From IMG/VR virus record IMGVR_UViG_3300020186_000055, positions 1-35,897 of that record: DNA of 35,897 bases, one strand, 5' to 3'. Positions 24,700 through 32,004 of this stretch are shown here, in pieces. The position numbers and the translations under genes are program-made. Below the pieces are notes generated by a model that was not told the origin of the DNA, did no database searches, and saw only the letters and a program-made list of their open reading frames with translations. Each line of letters starts with the position of its first letter. Positions within the stretch are counted from its first letter, which is position 1. This stretch comes from a virus.

Positions 24700-25031
24700 A
24701 GATACCTCCGAACCGCGTATTGTTTTAGTTTGTCGTACATTGATCGCCAGGCGTCACCGTGATATTTAACGTCAGGGACTAGGTGAGCCACCTCATGGCA
24801 AACCAACAGGACTAGCTCTCTCATGGTGACTAGGCGTCCTAGCTTGGGGGTTTTGAGGCGGATGCGAATATTTCCCAGATCGTCGCACCACCCCCAATAA
24901 TAGTCGTGGCACTTGTCGCCCCTGTGCATCACCTTAAAGGAACGAAGGGGCTTCTTGATCCGCCCGTAACTCACCAGTTCCCGGGCAACGGTTTCCGCGA
25001 AGCCGAGCAGATATTTTTCTGCCAGCTTCAT
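24696..25031 (-). CDS. SprT-like zinc metallopeptidase
   Basis: 111 residues with HEVAH (His79, Glu80, His83) in VLLVCHEVAHLVPDVKYHG and a third ligand candidate His91, followed by AWRSMYDKL as in SprT/WLM-type proteins. The N-terminal part binds basic or nucleic acid surfaces (GRIKKPLRSFKVMHRG). Related proteins cut DNA-bound or DNA-crosslinked proteins. Here it could process a host DNA-binding protein or a phage target. It ends inside the next gene's start and begins beside the exonuclease stop. Confidence 0.7.
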   Translation of the reverse strand: MKLAEKYLLGFAETVARELVSYGRIKKPLRSFKVMHRGDKCHDYYWGWCDDLGNIRIRLKTPKLGRLVTMRELVLLVCHEVAHLVPDVKYHGDAWRSMYDKLKQYAVRRYL

Positions 25032-25811
25032 TTATGCCGCCTTCTTGACCTTTTCGGGTTTAGGGACCTTAAGCTCCGTACTCACCCAAGCGCCGCAACG
25101 ACGGCACTTCCATTGCTGCATAATCTTAGTTTTGAGCGGTCGTGGTCCTTGAGCTGAGAAGCTTCCTACTTCACCACAACATTGGCAGAGCTTAGGGCGC
25201 TCGGCTACGCCTAGCTCTTCAAGGGTTGAGATTGAGTGAATAGGGGGGTGGTCTGTCACTAGAGGTCGCAAACGTAGGTAAATCTCTTCGGTTATCCGAA
25301 CGTCGGATTCGCAACGCCTGGCGATCCTTCGGATGGCAAGCTCGTTCCCCGCGTTAGCCAAAAGCCAAGTATCCGCCGGGAGATGCATCTTGCTTTCATC
25401 GAGATTAAAGAACGTGGCGAGCGCCGCGAGGCTGTTGGACTTAAGGCCCAGGTAACGCCTGGCGTACTCACAAGTATCGAAGGCGGTGTATTTGTTGCTA
25501 AGGAGAGGGAAGCCGTGTTTCAGGAGCTTGGTTTGGATGAATTTAAAATCGCATCGTTTGCCAAACTGAAAGACGTGCAGGTCGACATCCTGGAGGATCT
25601 TTCCAATCTCGCGAACAAGGTTAGAATCGTCGATACTGGTACGCCCAGGATAGTCCAATATGCTGATAGTTTTAGCCCTGGGGGACCCCAGTTCTTTATA
25701 GCCAAAACAGAAAATAAAGCCTGGGTCAATGCGGAGGTCCCCCTTAAAGGTTTGGGTGGCGCAGAATTCTAGATCGTAGATGAGGATTTTTGGTTTTCTA
25801 GGCTGCTTCAT
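25032..25811 (-). CDS. DEDD-type 3'-5' exonuclease with C-terminal zinc ribbon
   Basis: 259 residues. The RNase H-like exonuclease core has motif I ILIYDLEF (Asp13, Glu15), motif II FQFGKRCDF (Asp88) and motif III RRCESDVR (Asp170). The aromatic residue usual before the third motif's CxxD is Arg here, so the active site is slightly unusual. A zinc ribbon follows: CQCC at 209-212 and CRRC at 236-239. The ribbon should bind nucleic acid. It is distinct from the polymerase's own proofreading domain. It may degrade host DNA or RNA or trim ends during recombination. Confidence 0.7.
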   Translation of the reverse strand: MKQPRKPKILIYDLEFCATQTFKGDLRIDPGFIFCFGYKELGSPRAKTISILDYPGRTSIDDSNLVREIGKILQDVDLHVFQFGKRCDFKFIQTKLLKHGFPLLSNKYTAFDTCEYARRYLGLKSNSLAALATFFNLDESKMHLPADTWLLANAGNELAIRRIARRCESDVRITEEIYLRLRPLVTDHPPIHSISTLEELGVAERPKLCQCCGEVGSFSAQGPRPLKTKIMQQWKCRRCGAWVSTELKVPKPEKVKKAA

Positions 25812-26170
25812 TGATGATTTCCTTTTTTGTAACGGTCGTCGAGTTCCGGATGAGTTTCGGCGTACTCCATGAGCATCATTAGGTTGCAGAGGGCGTGTGC
25901 CAGGTGCGGGAGGTTGGAATCGCTGGCGTTGTCTTCCCGAGAGTTCCAGGACAACAAATGCCGCAGCGTGGCAGCGTAGAGGTCAGACCAGGGAACACCT
26001 TTTCGCCAGTTGTGGGGGGCGTAGGTGGGAATCTTTTCCGTTATCCCCCAGCCCATGACTTTTGCCATTTCAAGGAGGGCGTGGCTGGACAGCAGGTCTA
26101 GGGGTGGTTTGCCTACCTTGTGCTTGGTCCCACCAGTTCCGGCAAGGGTTAGGCCGGGGGAATCAATCAT
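25808..26170 (-). CDS. dATP/dGTP diphosphohydrolase-like (DUF5664-type) protein
   Basis: 120 residues. The pattern KHKVGKPPLDLLSSHALLEM, then PHNWRKGVPWSDLYAATLRH and LPHLAHALCNLMMLMEY, ending PELDDR, is the signature of the small family annotated as dATP/dGTP diphosphohydrolase N-terminal domain. Such proteins probably adjust the purine deoxynucleotide pool. The ATG at 26170 follows GGAGG and lies inside the end of the membrane protein gene. The longer reading from upstream has no ribosome binding site. The family assignment is from pattern memory. Confidence 0.6.
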   Translation of the reverse strand: MIDSPGLTLAGTGGTKHKVGKPPLDLLSSHALLEMAKVMGWGITEKIPTYAPHNWRKGVPWSDLYAATLRHLLSWNSREDNASDSNLPHLAHALCNLMMLMEYAETHPELDDRYKKGNHQ

Positions 26171-26348
26171 GATAATCCCTCCCAACGAAAAGAATGATCG
26201 CGGCGATAACAAGGACGCCGGCGGTTGCTAGCAACGTCGGGAAAAGGAGCCAGAACGTAGGCCACTCAATGACGCGGATTAGGCGAAGAAAAACTAAGGG
26301 GAAGACAGAGAGGTAGCAGGCGCCCAAAAGAAAGTTACATACCCGCAT
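26163..26348 (-). CDS. Two-span small membrane protein, 61 aa
   Basis: AGGAGG six bases ahead of the ATG. Two hydrophobic helices (FLLGACYLSVFPLVFL and WLLFPTLLATAGVLVIAAII) are joined by a short RLIRVIEWP loop. The start lies inside the integrase 3' end and its stop inside the next gene's start, so the integrase and the accessory cluster are one transcription and translation unit. Superinfection exclusion or envelope effects are possible, but unproven. Confidence 0.65.
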   Translation of the reverse strand: MRVCNFLLGACYLSVFPLVFLRLIRVIEWPTFWLLFPTLLATAGVLVIAAIILFVGRDYHD

Positions 26349-27609
26349 GAGTCACCTCCTCTTCGAGTGAGCGAAGAAAGGCTTCCTCGGGTGGCGTCAC
26401 TAAAACGTGACCACTAGAAAAAATACTGTGCGCTTCTGCTAGTGTCGGAGAGTTGCGCGAGGGTTCGAATCCCCCCCGCGGCACTTTATTCTTAGCATGA
26501 TTTTCTTCGTTTCTTTGAAAACTAACGAGATTTGATAACCCATCCTGTACGGTATCATTCGCATCATCCTGTTTCATATCGTTTTCATGGCACTGAAACG
26601 TGACAGCGTTTCGGACGGCAGCTAGCCGATTTTTCTCGGTGTGGCTGTAGAGCAAGGTCGTTTTCATGTCTTTATGCCCCATGATCTTCATTGTGGTTTT
26701 GGGGTCAACTCCCGAGTTTTGAAGCTCGGTGCAATACGTATGTCGAAGTTCGTGAATGGTCATATCCACCCCTGCGCGCTTACACGCATGTTTGAAGTGC
26801 CAGTAGAGGGTGTAGTAAACTCCGCCGAAGGCTGGCCCGGGTTGCAAACGCCTAGCGTACCTCTCAACCCAATCGTTCATGGGAATTAGGCGGTCCGCTT
26901 TGCCCTTGATTTCAACGCCTTCTTGCCAACGGAAATCGATGACGTGGTTTTCGAAGTCGAAATGATCGGGGTAACAGAGCTGTTCCATTTCCCCTTTTCT
27001 AAGCCCGGTGTTTGCGATGAGCAGAATTTCGTCTTTGTGACAGGGACAGAGTTCTTGGATAACTGCCTGTATTTGGTCTGGCGAGCGTGCTTTACGAATT
27101 CGCCTCGGCCGAGGGTGACTAATGAGGAGACCTTTGGTTGGGTTGCTTTCCGCCATTTTGTTTTTAATCGCCCAATCAAAAAGCGACCCCAAGATTGCAA
27201 GATCGTTGTTAACCGTCTTTTCGCTAGCGGGGTGGGCTGAGGCTTGAGGTCCTTTAAATCCCGCAAGTCGCTTAGAGCGGAATTCAATAATGTCCCCCGG
27301 AGTAATGTCGCATAATAAACGGCCCGCAAAGCCGAAAGAGACGAGGTGTTTGAGTCTTCGGGGCTCTTTGTTTGCGTAGTTTTTTGATTTACCCTGGAGG
27401 TACGTTTGGGAGAAGAGGTCGCAAGCCTCTTCAAAAGTTCGGCGAGAAATATAATTAGGAGTTTCTTTCCTGCAAAGCTGTTCCCGTTTAAAATCGATAG
27501 CGGGATTTTCAAATCTAAAAAACTTTCGTTTGCGGATACCTTGCGTGTAATAATCGACATAAAACCTCTTCCGTTTTTTATCGTAGGGAACCTTAACTTT
27601 GATCGCCAT
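26335..27609 (-). CDS. int: Tyrosine-family site-specific integrase
   Basis: Catalyses integration and excision. The catalytic set is complete in 424 residues: Arg204 in ANTGLRKGE, His287-x-x-Arg290 in HELRHTYC, His312 in MGHKDMKTT and the nucleophile Tyr321 in LYSHTEKNR. An arm-binding basic N-terminus (KVPYDKKRKRFYVDYYT) precedes a core-binding domain (about 65-170). The C-terminal PRGGFEPS (377-384) arises because the attachment core, a tRNA 3' end, lies inside the coding sequence. Its 3' end overlaps the membrane protein gene. An excisionase-like gene lies five bases upstream. Confidence 0.95.
   Translation of the reverse strand: MAIKVKVPYDKKRKRFYVDYYTQGIRKRKFFRFENPAIDFKREQLCRKETPNYISRRTFEEACDLFSQTYLQGKSKNYANKEPRRLKHLVSFGFAGRLLCDITPGDIIEFRSKRLAGFKGPQASAHPASEKTVNNDLAILGSLFDWAIKNKMAESNPTKGLLISHPRPRRIRKARSPDQIQAVIQELCPCHKDEILLIANTGLRKGEMEQLCYPDHFDFENHVIDFRWQEGVEIKGKADRLIPMNDWVERYARRLQPGPAFGGVYYTLYWHFKHACKRAGVDMTIHELRHTYCTELQNSGVDPKTTMKIMGHKDMKTTLLYSHTEKNRLAAVRNAVTFQCHENDMKQDDANDTVQDGLSNLVSFQRNEENHAKNKVPRGGFEPSRNSPTLAEAHSIFSSGHVLVTPPEEAFLRSLEEEVTHAGM
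26438..26484 (+). other. attP: attP core: 3' part of a tRNA-Leu-like sequence inside int
   Basis: Read on the plus strand, this looks like the anticodon stem's 3' side (GCTAGTG), a long class II variable arm (TCGGAGAGTTGCGCGA), a T-arm with the invariant loop GGGTTCGAATCCC, and an acceptor end CCGCGGCAC. A long variable arm with a CGGCA end points to tRNA-Leu. No 5' half exists, so it is not a gene. The T stem has one A-C mismatch. Integration into the host tRNA would rebuild the tRNA's 3' end. Confidence 0.7.
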
Positions 27610-27613
27610 TTCG

Positions 27614-27817
27614 CTAGCTCCTCTTGGCTTCCATGAAGCCCACGGTTTTCAAATCCTGGTAAAGCTCAGATGCAACAACGAGCTTCTTGCGCCCTAACCA
27701 ATAACGACGAATCTGCGTGGGGGGAAACTTATTTATCAACTCATGCAAGAAAGTTGGCTTGATTTTTACCAATTTTAATTCACAAAAATCCTTGACCGAA
27801 ATTAGAGGTTCTTTCAT
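27614..27817 (-). CDS. Probable excisionase / small winged-helix protein, 67 aa
   Basis: The reading from the ATG at 27817 begins MKEPLISVKDFCELKLVKIK, then PTFLHELINKFPPTQIRRYW and LGRKKLVVASELYQDLKTV. This is the pattern of a small MerR/Xis-like winged helix, in which the last segment is the wing and a residue-binding strand. Position directly upstream of int is the usual place for xis. A longer reading from 27883 overlaps the preceding gene and is less likely. The start lies inside the cysteine-rich gene. Confidence 0.6.
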   Translation of the reverse strand: MKEPLISVKDFCELKLVKIKPTFLHELINKFPPTQIRRYWLGRKKLVVASELYQDLKTVGFMEAKRS

Positions 27818-27974
27818 TTGGCACGCTTGGAAGGGGCATTTGGAAGGCACAATTCCCATCCTCGGCGGGCTCGAATCGAGCATAGGATTGCCACTCGCTT
27901 GTGGACACAGCCTTAAATCTGAAGCAGTCCTCGCGCTTGGGGCACTTCTTATTTGTGCAAAGTGTAATATCCAT
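27780..27974 (-). CDS. Small cysteine-rich protein, probable zinc binder, 64 aa
   Basis: Begins MDITLCTNKKCPKREDCFRF, with Cys6, Cys11, Cys17 and a later Cys near residue 42 (DGNCAFQMP). The spacing suggests a small metal-binding fold. Similar short proteins with this opening occur in many phages without known function. Its ATG overlaps the stop of the disrupted gene upstream (TAATG). Confidence 0.65.
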   Translation of the reverse strand: MDITLCTNKKCPKREDCFRFKAVSTSEWQSYARFEPAEDGNCAFQMPLPSVPNERTSNFGQGFL

Positions 27975-28408
27975 TAGGGATTAGCCGCCGTGAATCCAAA
28001 ACAAAGCCAGTCTACAGAAAAGTCCCAGCCCGTAATCTTATTATCCCACTTGTATTTTTCGACTGTGACTTTGGGTATCCATTGCCACCGCGAGCCTCAC
28101 CGAAGCTGTTCTCGCCGAGCTCGGCATCCCCTGCGAGCGCGTGAAGCTCGACATCCAAGCGGGCGATACCCATAAGTCGGAATTCCTCAAGCTCAACCCC
28201 AACGGAGTAGTCCCCGTGATCGTGCATGATGGGACGCCGATCTGGGAGTCGGCTCCTTCGTACTGCATCTGGCACAATTTGTTTTGTGGAGTAGGATTCC
28301 TAACAGGTATGATTTTGGGGAGTACCTCGTGCTGTAGGTAAGGAAGTAAAGTTCCAGGGAGTGTTGAATGTTGGCAATCCAGGTTGCTAGTCGCGAGAAG
28401 AATTTCAT
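27974..28408 (-). pseudogene. 79-aa phage gene interrupted by a 195 bp foreign insert
   Basis: The start at 28408 has GGGAGGAAGA directly ahead and opens MKFFSRLATWIANIQHSLEL, continuing to LLGILLHKTN. The other end, in frame to a stop at 27974-27976, reads WIPKVTVEKYKWDNKITGWD and ends LCFGFTAANP. Between them lie 195 bases (28081-28275) encoding part of a glutathione S-transferase on the opposite strand. Removing those bases joins the two parts without loss as HKTNWIPKV. As it stands the first part reads into the insert and stops at 28193. The N-terminal half looks amphipathic. Function unknown. Confidence 0.75.
28081..28275 (+). pseudogene. Glutathione S-transferase N-terminal domain fragment (host-derived)
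   Basis: One continuous frame encodes the thioredoxin-fold part of a GST, missing the first strand and the whole C-terminal domain: ASLTEAVLAELGIPCERVKL, then EFLKLNPNGVVPVIVHDGTP and IWES. The NPNG-x-VP turn with the cis-proline and the ES that binds glutathione are present. There is no start codon, no ribosome binding site and no catalytic N-terminus, so it is not a working enzyme. It is clearly richer in G and C than its surroundings, as expected for captured bacterial DNA. Confidence 0.85.
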
Positions 28409-28481
28409 TCTTCCTCCCTATTCTTTTGAATATTTAAAGTTTTCTGAAGAGTTGGATTTATCATGGACTTGGGTTGGGTCA

Positions 28482-28709
28482 TTATTCTTCCCCCTCGTCA
28501 TCTTCTCGTCCCACCTCGTCGTGCAATTTCTCGCAAAGTAGACACTCGTCCCCGTCGTGATCGACTGTACCCCTGCACCAAATGTTGTGGCACTTAAACT
28601 CCATCACGCCATCCTCGCAGTCGTAATTAGGGTCCCCAGCAAGAAACGTAGCTTCGGGAATAAACTCAGTTAAAATATCCAACTCTTTACTAGTCATTTT
28701 TATTTTCAT
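28482..28709 (-). CDS. Small acidic zinc-ribbon-like protein, 75 aa
   Basis: From the ATG at 28709, with AGGA seven bases ahead: MKIKMTSKELDILTEFIPEA, then CHNIWCRGTVDHDGDECLLC and a very acidic end (EVGREDDEGEE). Pairs CHNIWC and CLLC suggest a zinc site. A longer reading from a TTG at 28778 adds a hydrophobic stretch without a ribosome binding site. Function unknown. Confidence 0.65.
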   Translation of the reverse strand: MKIKMTSKELDILTEFIPEATFLAGDPNYDCEDGVMEFKCHNIWCRGTVDHDGDECLLCEKLHDEVGREDDEGEE

Positions 28710-28835
28710 AATAGTCCTACTTAAATATAAAAACCCAAGTGCCCCATTACTGGGTCCTTCCCTTATGGTCGCTAGCAACCAGAACCCAAACTCCCCGATA
28801 ATTTAAAAGATCAAAAGGTATTTGTGAGTCATGAT

Positions 28836-28973
28836 TCACCTTACAAAATAGGCCACCAGATTACCAATCGACCAAAAGAGCGTTGCCCACGCTATACCCA
28901 TTCGACCACCCATGAAGGCAAAGATAACCACCGTTATTTGCACCGCCACATACCCAAGAGCCACTCCCGACAT
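28836..28973 (-). CDS. Two-span membrane micro-protein, 45 aa
   Basis: Starts two bases after the polymerase stop (TAATATG), so translation is probably coupled. The product is strongly hydrophobic: ALGYVAVQITVVIFAFMGG, then MGIAWATLFWSIGNLVAYF, ending VR. It resembles small phage inner-membrane proteins of unknown role. Confidence 0.55.
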   Translation of the reverse strand: MSGVALGYVAVQITVVIFAFMGGRMGIAWATLFWSIGNLVAYFVR

Positions 28974-28974
28974 A

Positions 28975-30909
28975 TTAAGCCGCCATTTGTGCCACTTCAT
29001 TTTTAACAACCGTTTGAAACGAAGATTTAATCTTAAAATCCGCCTTGAGAGGAACGCTTAGTTTGTAAATATTCTCCATGGTTTGTTTAATCACGGGAAG
29101 TCGCGTGGCTAATTCAGAGTCTTTGATTTCGAAAATCAAACTATCGTGGACTTGATTAACGATGCTAAAACCTAGGTGGTGAAACTCCCGCATAACCCTC
29201 TTAATTAGACTGATGCCAAAACTTTGGATCGGCAGGTTGCCAGCGGCCTTTCGAGCGTGGCTATAGTGTTTGCCGGAACCTAGGCGCAGATCGGGGAATC
29301 GCCGCATGAAACCAAACTCCGACAGGCTCATGAGATATTTGTGTTGTTGGCTTTCGGTTTCGTCGATGTAAGTTTTTAGGCCCCCGTATTTAGAAAACAG
29401 CTTATCAACAACCTTGTCGCCACGGCGAGCTTGAACATTCAGGGCGTTCTTATCGTCGTCGGATATCCCGGCCATGTAACCAAGAATGGAAGCAACTCTC
29501 CACCCCCGGGCTCCATACATTATTGCGAAGTTTATTGTCTTGCCCTCGTCTCGGGTGATATTAAGGGCGTCGGCGGTGATTTGATGGAGGTCTAATCCCT
29601 CTTGAAAGACGCGAAGGAGTAACGAATCCTGAGATAGGTGGGCGGCAATTCGTAACTCCAACTGTGAATAATCAGCCTCCACGAAGACACACCCAGCTCT
29701 TGGGACAAATAGGTCCTTAATACCTCCGTGCTTGGGCAGGTTTTGAAGGTTTGGATTGTTGCTTGAAAAACGCCCGGTGCGGGTTCCGGTAATGTTAAAA
29801 TTGGCATGCACGACACCGCCTTCTTGAATGGCGAACATGCTTTTCAAATAGGTGCTCGTCAGTTTTGACAGCTCCCGAATTTCCAAAAGCATATTCAGCC
29901 AGGGATACTTCTTAGCGAAGCTAAGCAAGACCTCAGCATCAACCGAGCTATTGCCCTTCTTTGTAGTCTTCTGTTTTTTCTCGCCCAATACTTGAAAGAA
30001 GAGCACCCGCAAATGGTCTGAAGAGGCCCAGTTAAACACAATTGGGGGTGGGGGCTTCTTTAATTTCCCGGTCTTGCTCTTCGCAAGCTTATTCTCGACC
30101 TTTTGCTTGTAGAGAATGGCGGTTGTCTGCTCCACCTGCTCGCGGCTAGTTTGCCGCAACCCCTCGGTTAGAACCCTAATTCGAGCCGTTAACTCCGCTT
30201 CCTTAATAGCCGTCTTTTCAAGATCGATCTTAACCCCCAGTCGTTGCATCTCAACGACAACCGGAATAATGGGGGCGTCTTCCTCAAAATAATAATCGTA
30301 TGGTGATTTCTTGTAGCCACGCTTAGCAAGCCAGGCACGGAGAGCTAAATGTTTTTGCGTATACAGGTTAGCTAAATCAACGGCGTTAAGCGTGTCCTCA
30401 CAGGAATAAGGAATCAAAATACTAGTGGGGGCTTGGGCAATTCCCTCTCTGGGGAGGTTACTATCCGCCAACCAGGCAGCCATTTTTTTAGCTTGCTTGA
30501 CCGCATCAGGGCCGAAATTCTCCTCGGCTAACGCTTTAAGCCCGAGGCTAGGAAGGTCGGGATTATAGCGGTGGGCTAAAATCATTGTGCAAATAATCAC
30601 ACCGTGTGTTTTAAAACCGGCGGCTTCTAACATACTTACGTCATAAACCGCGTTGTGAAATACTTTTCTAAGATTTTTATTGCCCAACAAGGATCTAATG
30701 AAATCTTGGTTTTTCGGAATGTCGCTCACATAATAAGCGCGGGAGCGGTCAAAAGCGAAAGAGAGGCCCACGATCCGATCCCGGCGAGGGTTTAACCCCG
30801 TCGCCTCGACATCAACCGCAACTGACTTTGCCCCCTTGGGTATTTCAAAATCAGAACAATCTTCTAGATGGGTGTATTCTCTATTCAGGAACACTGTCGG
30901 ATTCCTCAA
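28975..30909 (-). CDS. Family A DNA polymerase with 3'-5' exonuclease
   Basis: The phage replicative polymerase, 644 residues. The proofreading domain has VDVEATGLN (Asp33, Glu35), FHNAVYDVSML (Asp90) and YSCEDTLNA (Asp172). The polymerase domain has motif A ADYSQLELR (Asp413), motif B DEGKTINFAIMYG (Lys457, Tyr465) and motif C NQVHDSLIFE (His588, Asp589). There is no 5' nuclease domain, so it resembles T7-like rather than full PolA enzymes. It overlaps the helicase gene by 29 bases, the natural partner in a compact replisome. Confidence 0.92.
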   Translation of the reverse strand: MRNPTVFLNREYTHLEDCSDFEIPKGAKSVAVDVEATGLNPRRDRIVGLSFAFDRSRAYYVSDIPKNQDFIRSLLGNKNLRKVFHNAVYDVSMLEAAGFKTHGVIICTMILAHRYNPDLPSLGLKALAEENFGPDAVKQAKKMAAWLADSNLPREGIAQAPTSILIPYSCEDTLNAVDLANLYTQKHLALRAWLAKRGYKKSPYDYYFEEDAPIIPVVVEMQRLGVKIDLEKTAIKEAELTARIRVLTEGLRQTSREQVEQTTAILYKQKVENKLAKSKTGKLKKPPPPIVFNWASSDHLRVLFFQVLGEKKQKTTKKGNSSVDAEVLLSFAKKYPWLNMLLEIRELSKLTSTYLKSMFAIQEGGVVHANFNITGTRTGRFSSNNPNLQNLPKHGGIKDLFVPRAGCVFVEADYSQLELRIAAHLSQDSLLLRVFQEGLDLHQITADALNITRDEGKTINFAIMYGARGWRVASILGYMAGISDDDKNALNVQARRGDKVVDKLFSKYGGLKTYIDETESQQHKYLMSLSEFGFMRRFPDLRLGSGKHYSHARKAAGNLPIQSFGISLIKRVMREFHHLGFSIVNQVHDSLIFEIKDSELATRLPVIKQTMENIYKLSVPLKADFKIKSSFQTVVKNEVAQMAA

Positions 30910-31699
30910 GTCGGTACGTGTAAGGATGGGAAACTCTAAGGGAGGTTAAGACCCCCGTGTCTCCGTCCCGGTTGTAAACACACTCAACAATAACTGCGTT
31001 TCCCTCTTTGTTTGGGTACAGGTCGAAAACCATTTCAGATTTGTATTCGATACCGCCCGATTCTTTTCCGCCGGCCCTTGAACCCATCCCGTAAACCTGC
31101 CTATTTTTTTCGCTAATGCAAACTAGGGTGAGCCAGCCCTCGTATTTCTTCTTCAAATCATTGAAAGCAAACACCCAGTAGTCGACGGAAGCTCGTCGAT
31201 CTTTAAAATCAGTAACCAAACTCTGCAAGGAATCCACAACGAGAAGAACATGCTTTTTGTAAAGATGACCCGCTTCTTTGATTATACTTTCTAGGTCTTC
31301 TAGTTCCTGATGATCCTCGATGATGTAAATTGGCAGCTTGGTAAACACGCGCTCAGCCTCTTTATATTTCTCTTCTTCGTCTCCACGGAAATTCTGCGAT
31401 TTCACCACCCCGTCACTTAGTTCCGCCAGGTAGCAAATCATTCTTTTACGAATCCGCTGCCTCCCGTTTTCTCTATCAATAAGGATAACTGGGTGGCCCG
31501 CTAGAGCCTTCTCCATCATGGTTCGCATCACGAAGGTGCTTTTGAAACACTTGGGCTCGCCCATAACCGTGACATACCCGGGCAAACCTATGATAGCTCG
31601 GTCAATCTCCCCATAGCCGGTGGTGAGCCCACGGGATTCATTCTTGAGATATTTGACAAACTTGTCCCAATCTTTTCCAACGTGATATTGTTCAAGCAC
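30881..31699 (-). CDS. DnaB/RecA-type replicative helicase, short form
   Basis: A RecA-fold motor domain with Walker A GEPKCFKST (Lys53, Ser54), a following strand HPVILIDRENG as in DnaB-type helicases, Walker B HVLLVVDSLQSL (Asp156), and later VCISEKNRQVYG. At 272 residues it lacks the N-terminal primase-binding domain, and no primase is visible elsewhere. It starts at a GTG just after the preceding stop. It is likely the unwinding partner of the polymerase. Confidence 0.8.
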   Translation of the reverse strand: MLEQYHVGKDWDKFVKYLKNESRGLTTGYGEIDRAIIGLPGYVTVMGEPKCFKSTFVMRTMMEKALAGHPVILIDRENGRQRIRKRMICYLAELSDGVVKSQNFRGDEEEKYKEAERVFTKLPIYIIEDHQELEDLESIIKEAGHLYKKHVLLVVDSLQSLVTDFKDRRASVDYWVFAFNDLKKKYEGWLTLVCISEKNRQVYGMGSRAGGKESGGIEYKSEMVFDLYPNKEGNAVIVECVYNRDGDTGVLTSLRVSHPYTYRLEESDSVPE

Positions 31700-31701
31700 A
31701 T

Positions 31702-31983
31702 TTATTGAAACCTATCGGCATCCGGGTTGATTAACTTCTTTCGGGGCTTGTGTGCTGCGACCAGCTGCCGCAAATCATTAATCATGTTGCGAAAAAAAAC
31801 GGGGGAGAAGCGCTTCTCTGGCATGGTGAAATAGTGGTCGATAAGCGCTTTAATCTCGGTAATTGGGAGGCTCTTTTGAAGCTCCGAGAATATCTTAACG
31901 TCTCGACCCCATGAGACAATGTAAGACTCCCCCATCTTTTCGGAATATGCTTTCGCAAAATGGCTAACGATCTCTTTGGACAT
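31702..31983 (-). CDS. Hypothetical replication-associated protein, 93 aa
   Basis: AAAGG five bases ahead of the ATG. Helical and basic: AYSEKMGESYIVSWGRDVKI, LIDHYFTMPEKRFSPVFFRN and a Lys-rich end. The W-G-x-D-x-K-I pattern recurs at the start of phage replication-initiation and helicase-loader proteins. It sits directly upstream of the helicase, so a loader role is plausible but not proven. Confidence 0.65.
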   Translation of the reverse strand: MSKEIVSHFAKAYSEKMGESYIVSWGRDVKIFSELQKSLPITEIKALIDHYFTMPEKRFSPVFFRNMINDLRQLVAAHKPRKKLINPDADRFQ

Positions 31984-32004
31984 AAAAACCTTTAGGAGTT
32001 ACTG

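Noticed and set aside
26438-26484. A tRNA gene
   Set aside because: Only the 3' half is present and it lies inside the integrase coding sequence; it is the attachment core.
28081-28275. A working glutathione S-transferase carried as cargo
   Set aside because: It lacks the first strand, the catalytic N-terminus, the whole helical domain, a start codon and a ribosome binding site.
28012-28277. Minus-strand open frames across the GST fragment
   Set aside because: They are shadows of the GC-rich GST codons; only the segments outside the insert belong to a phage gene.
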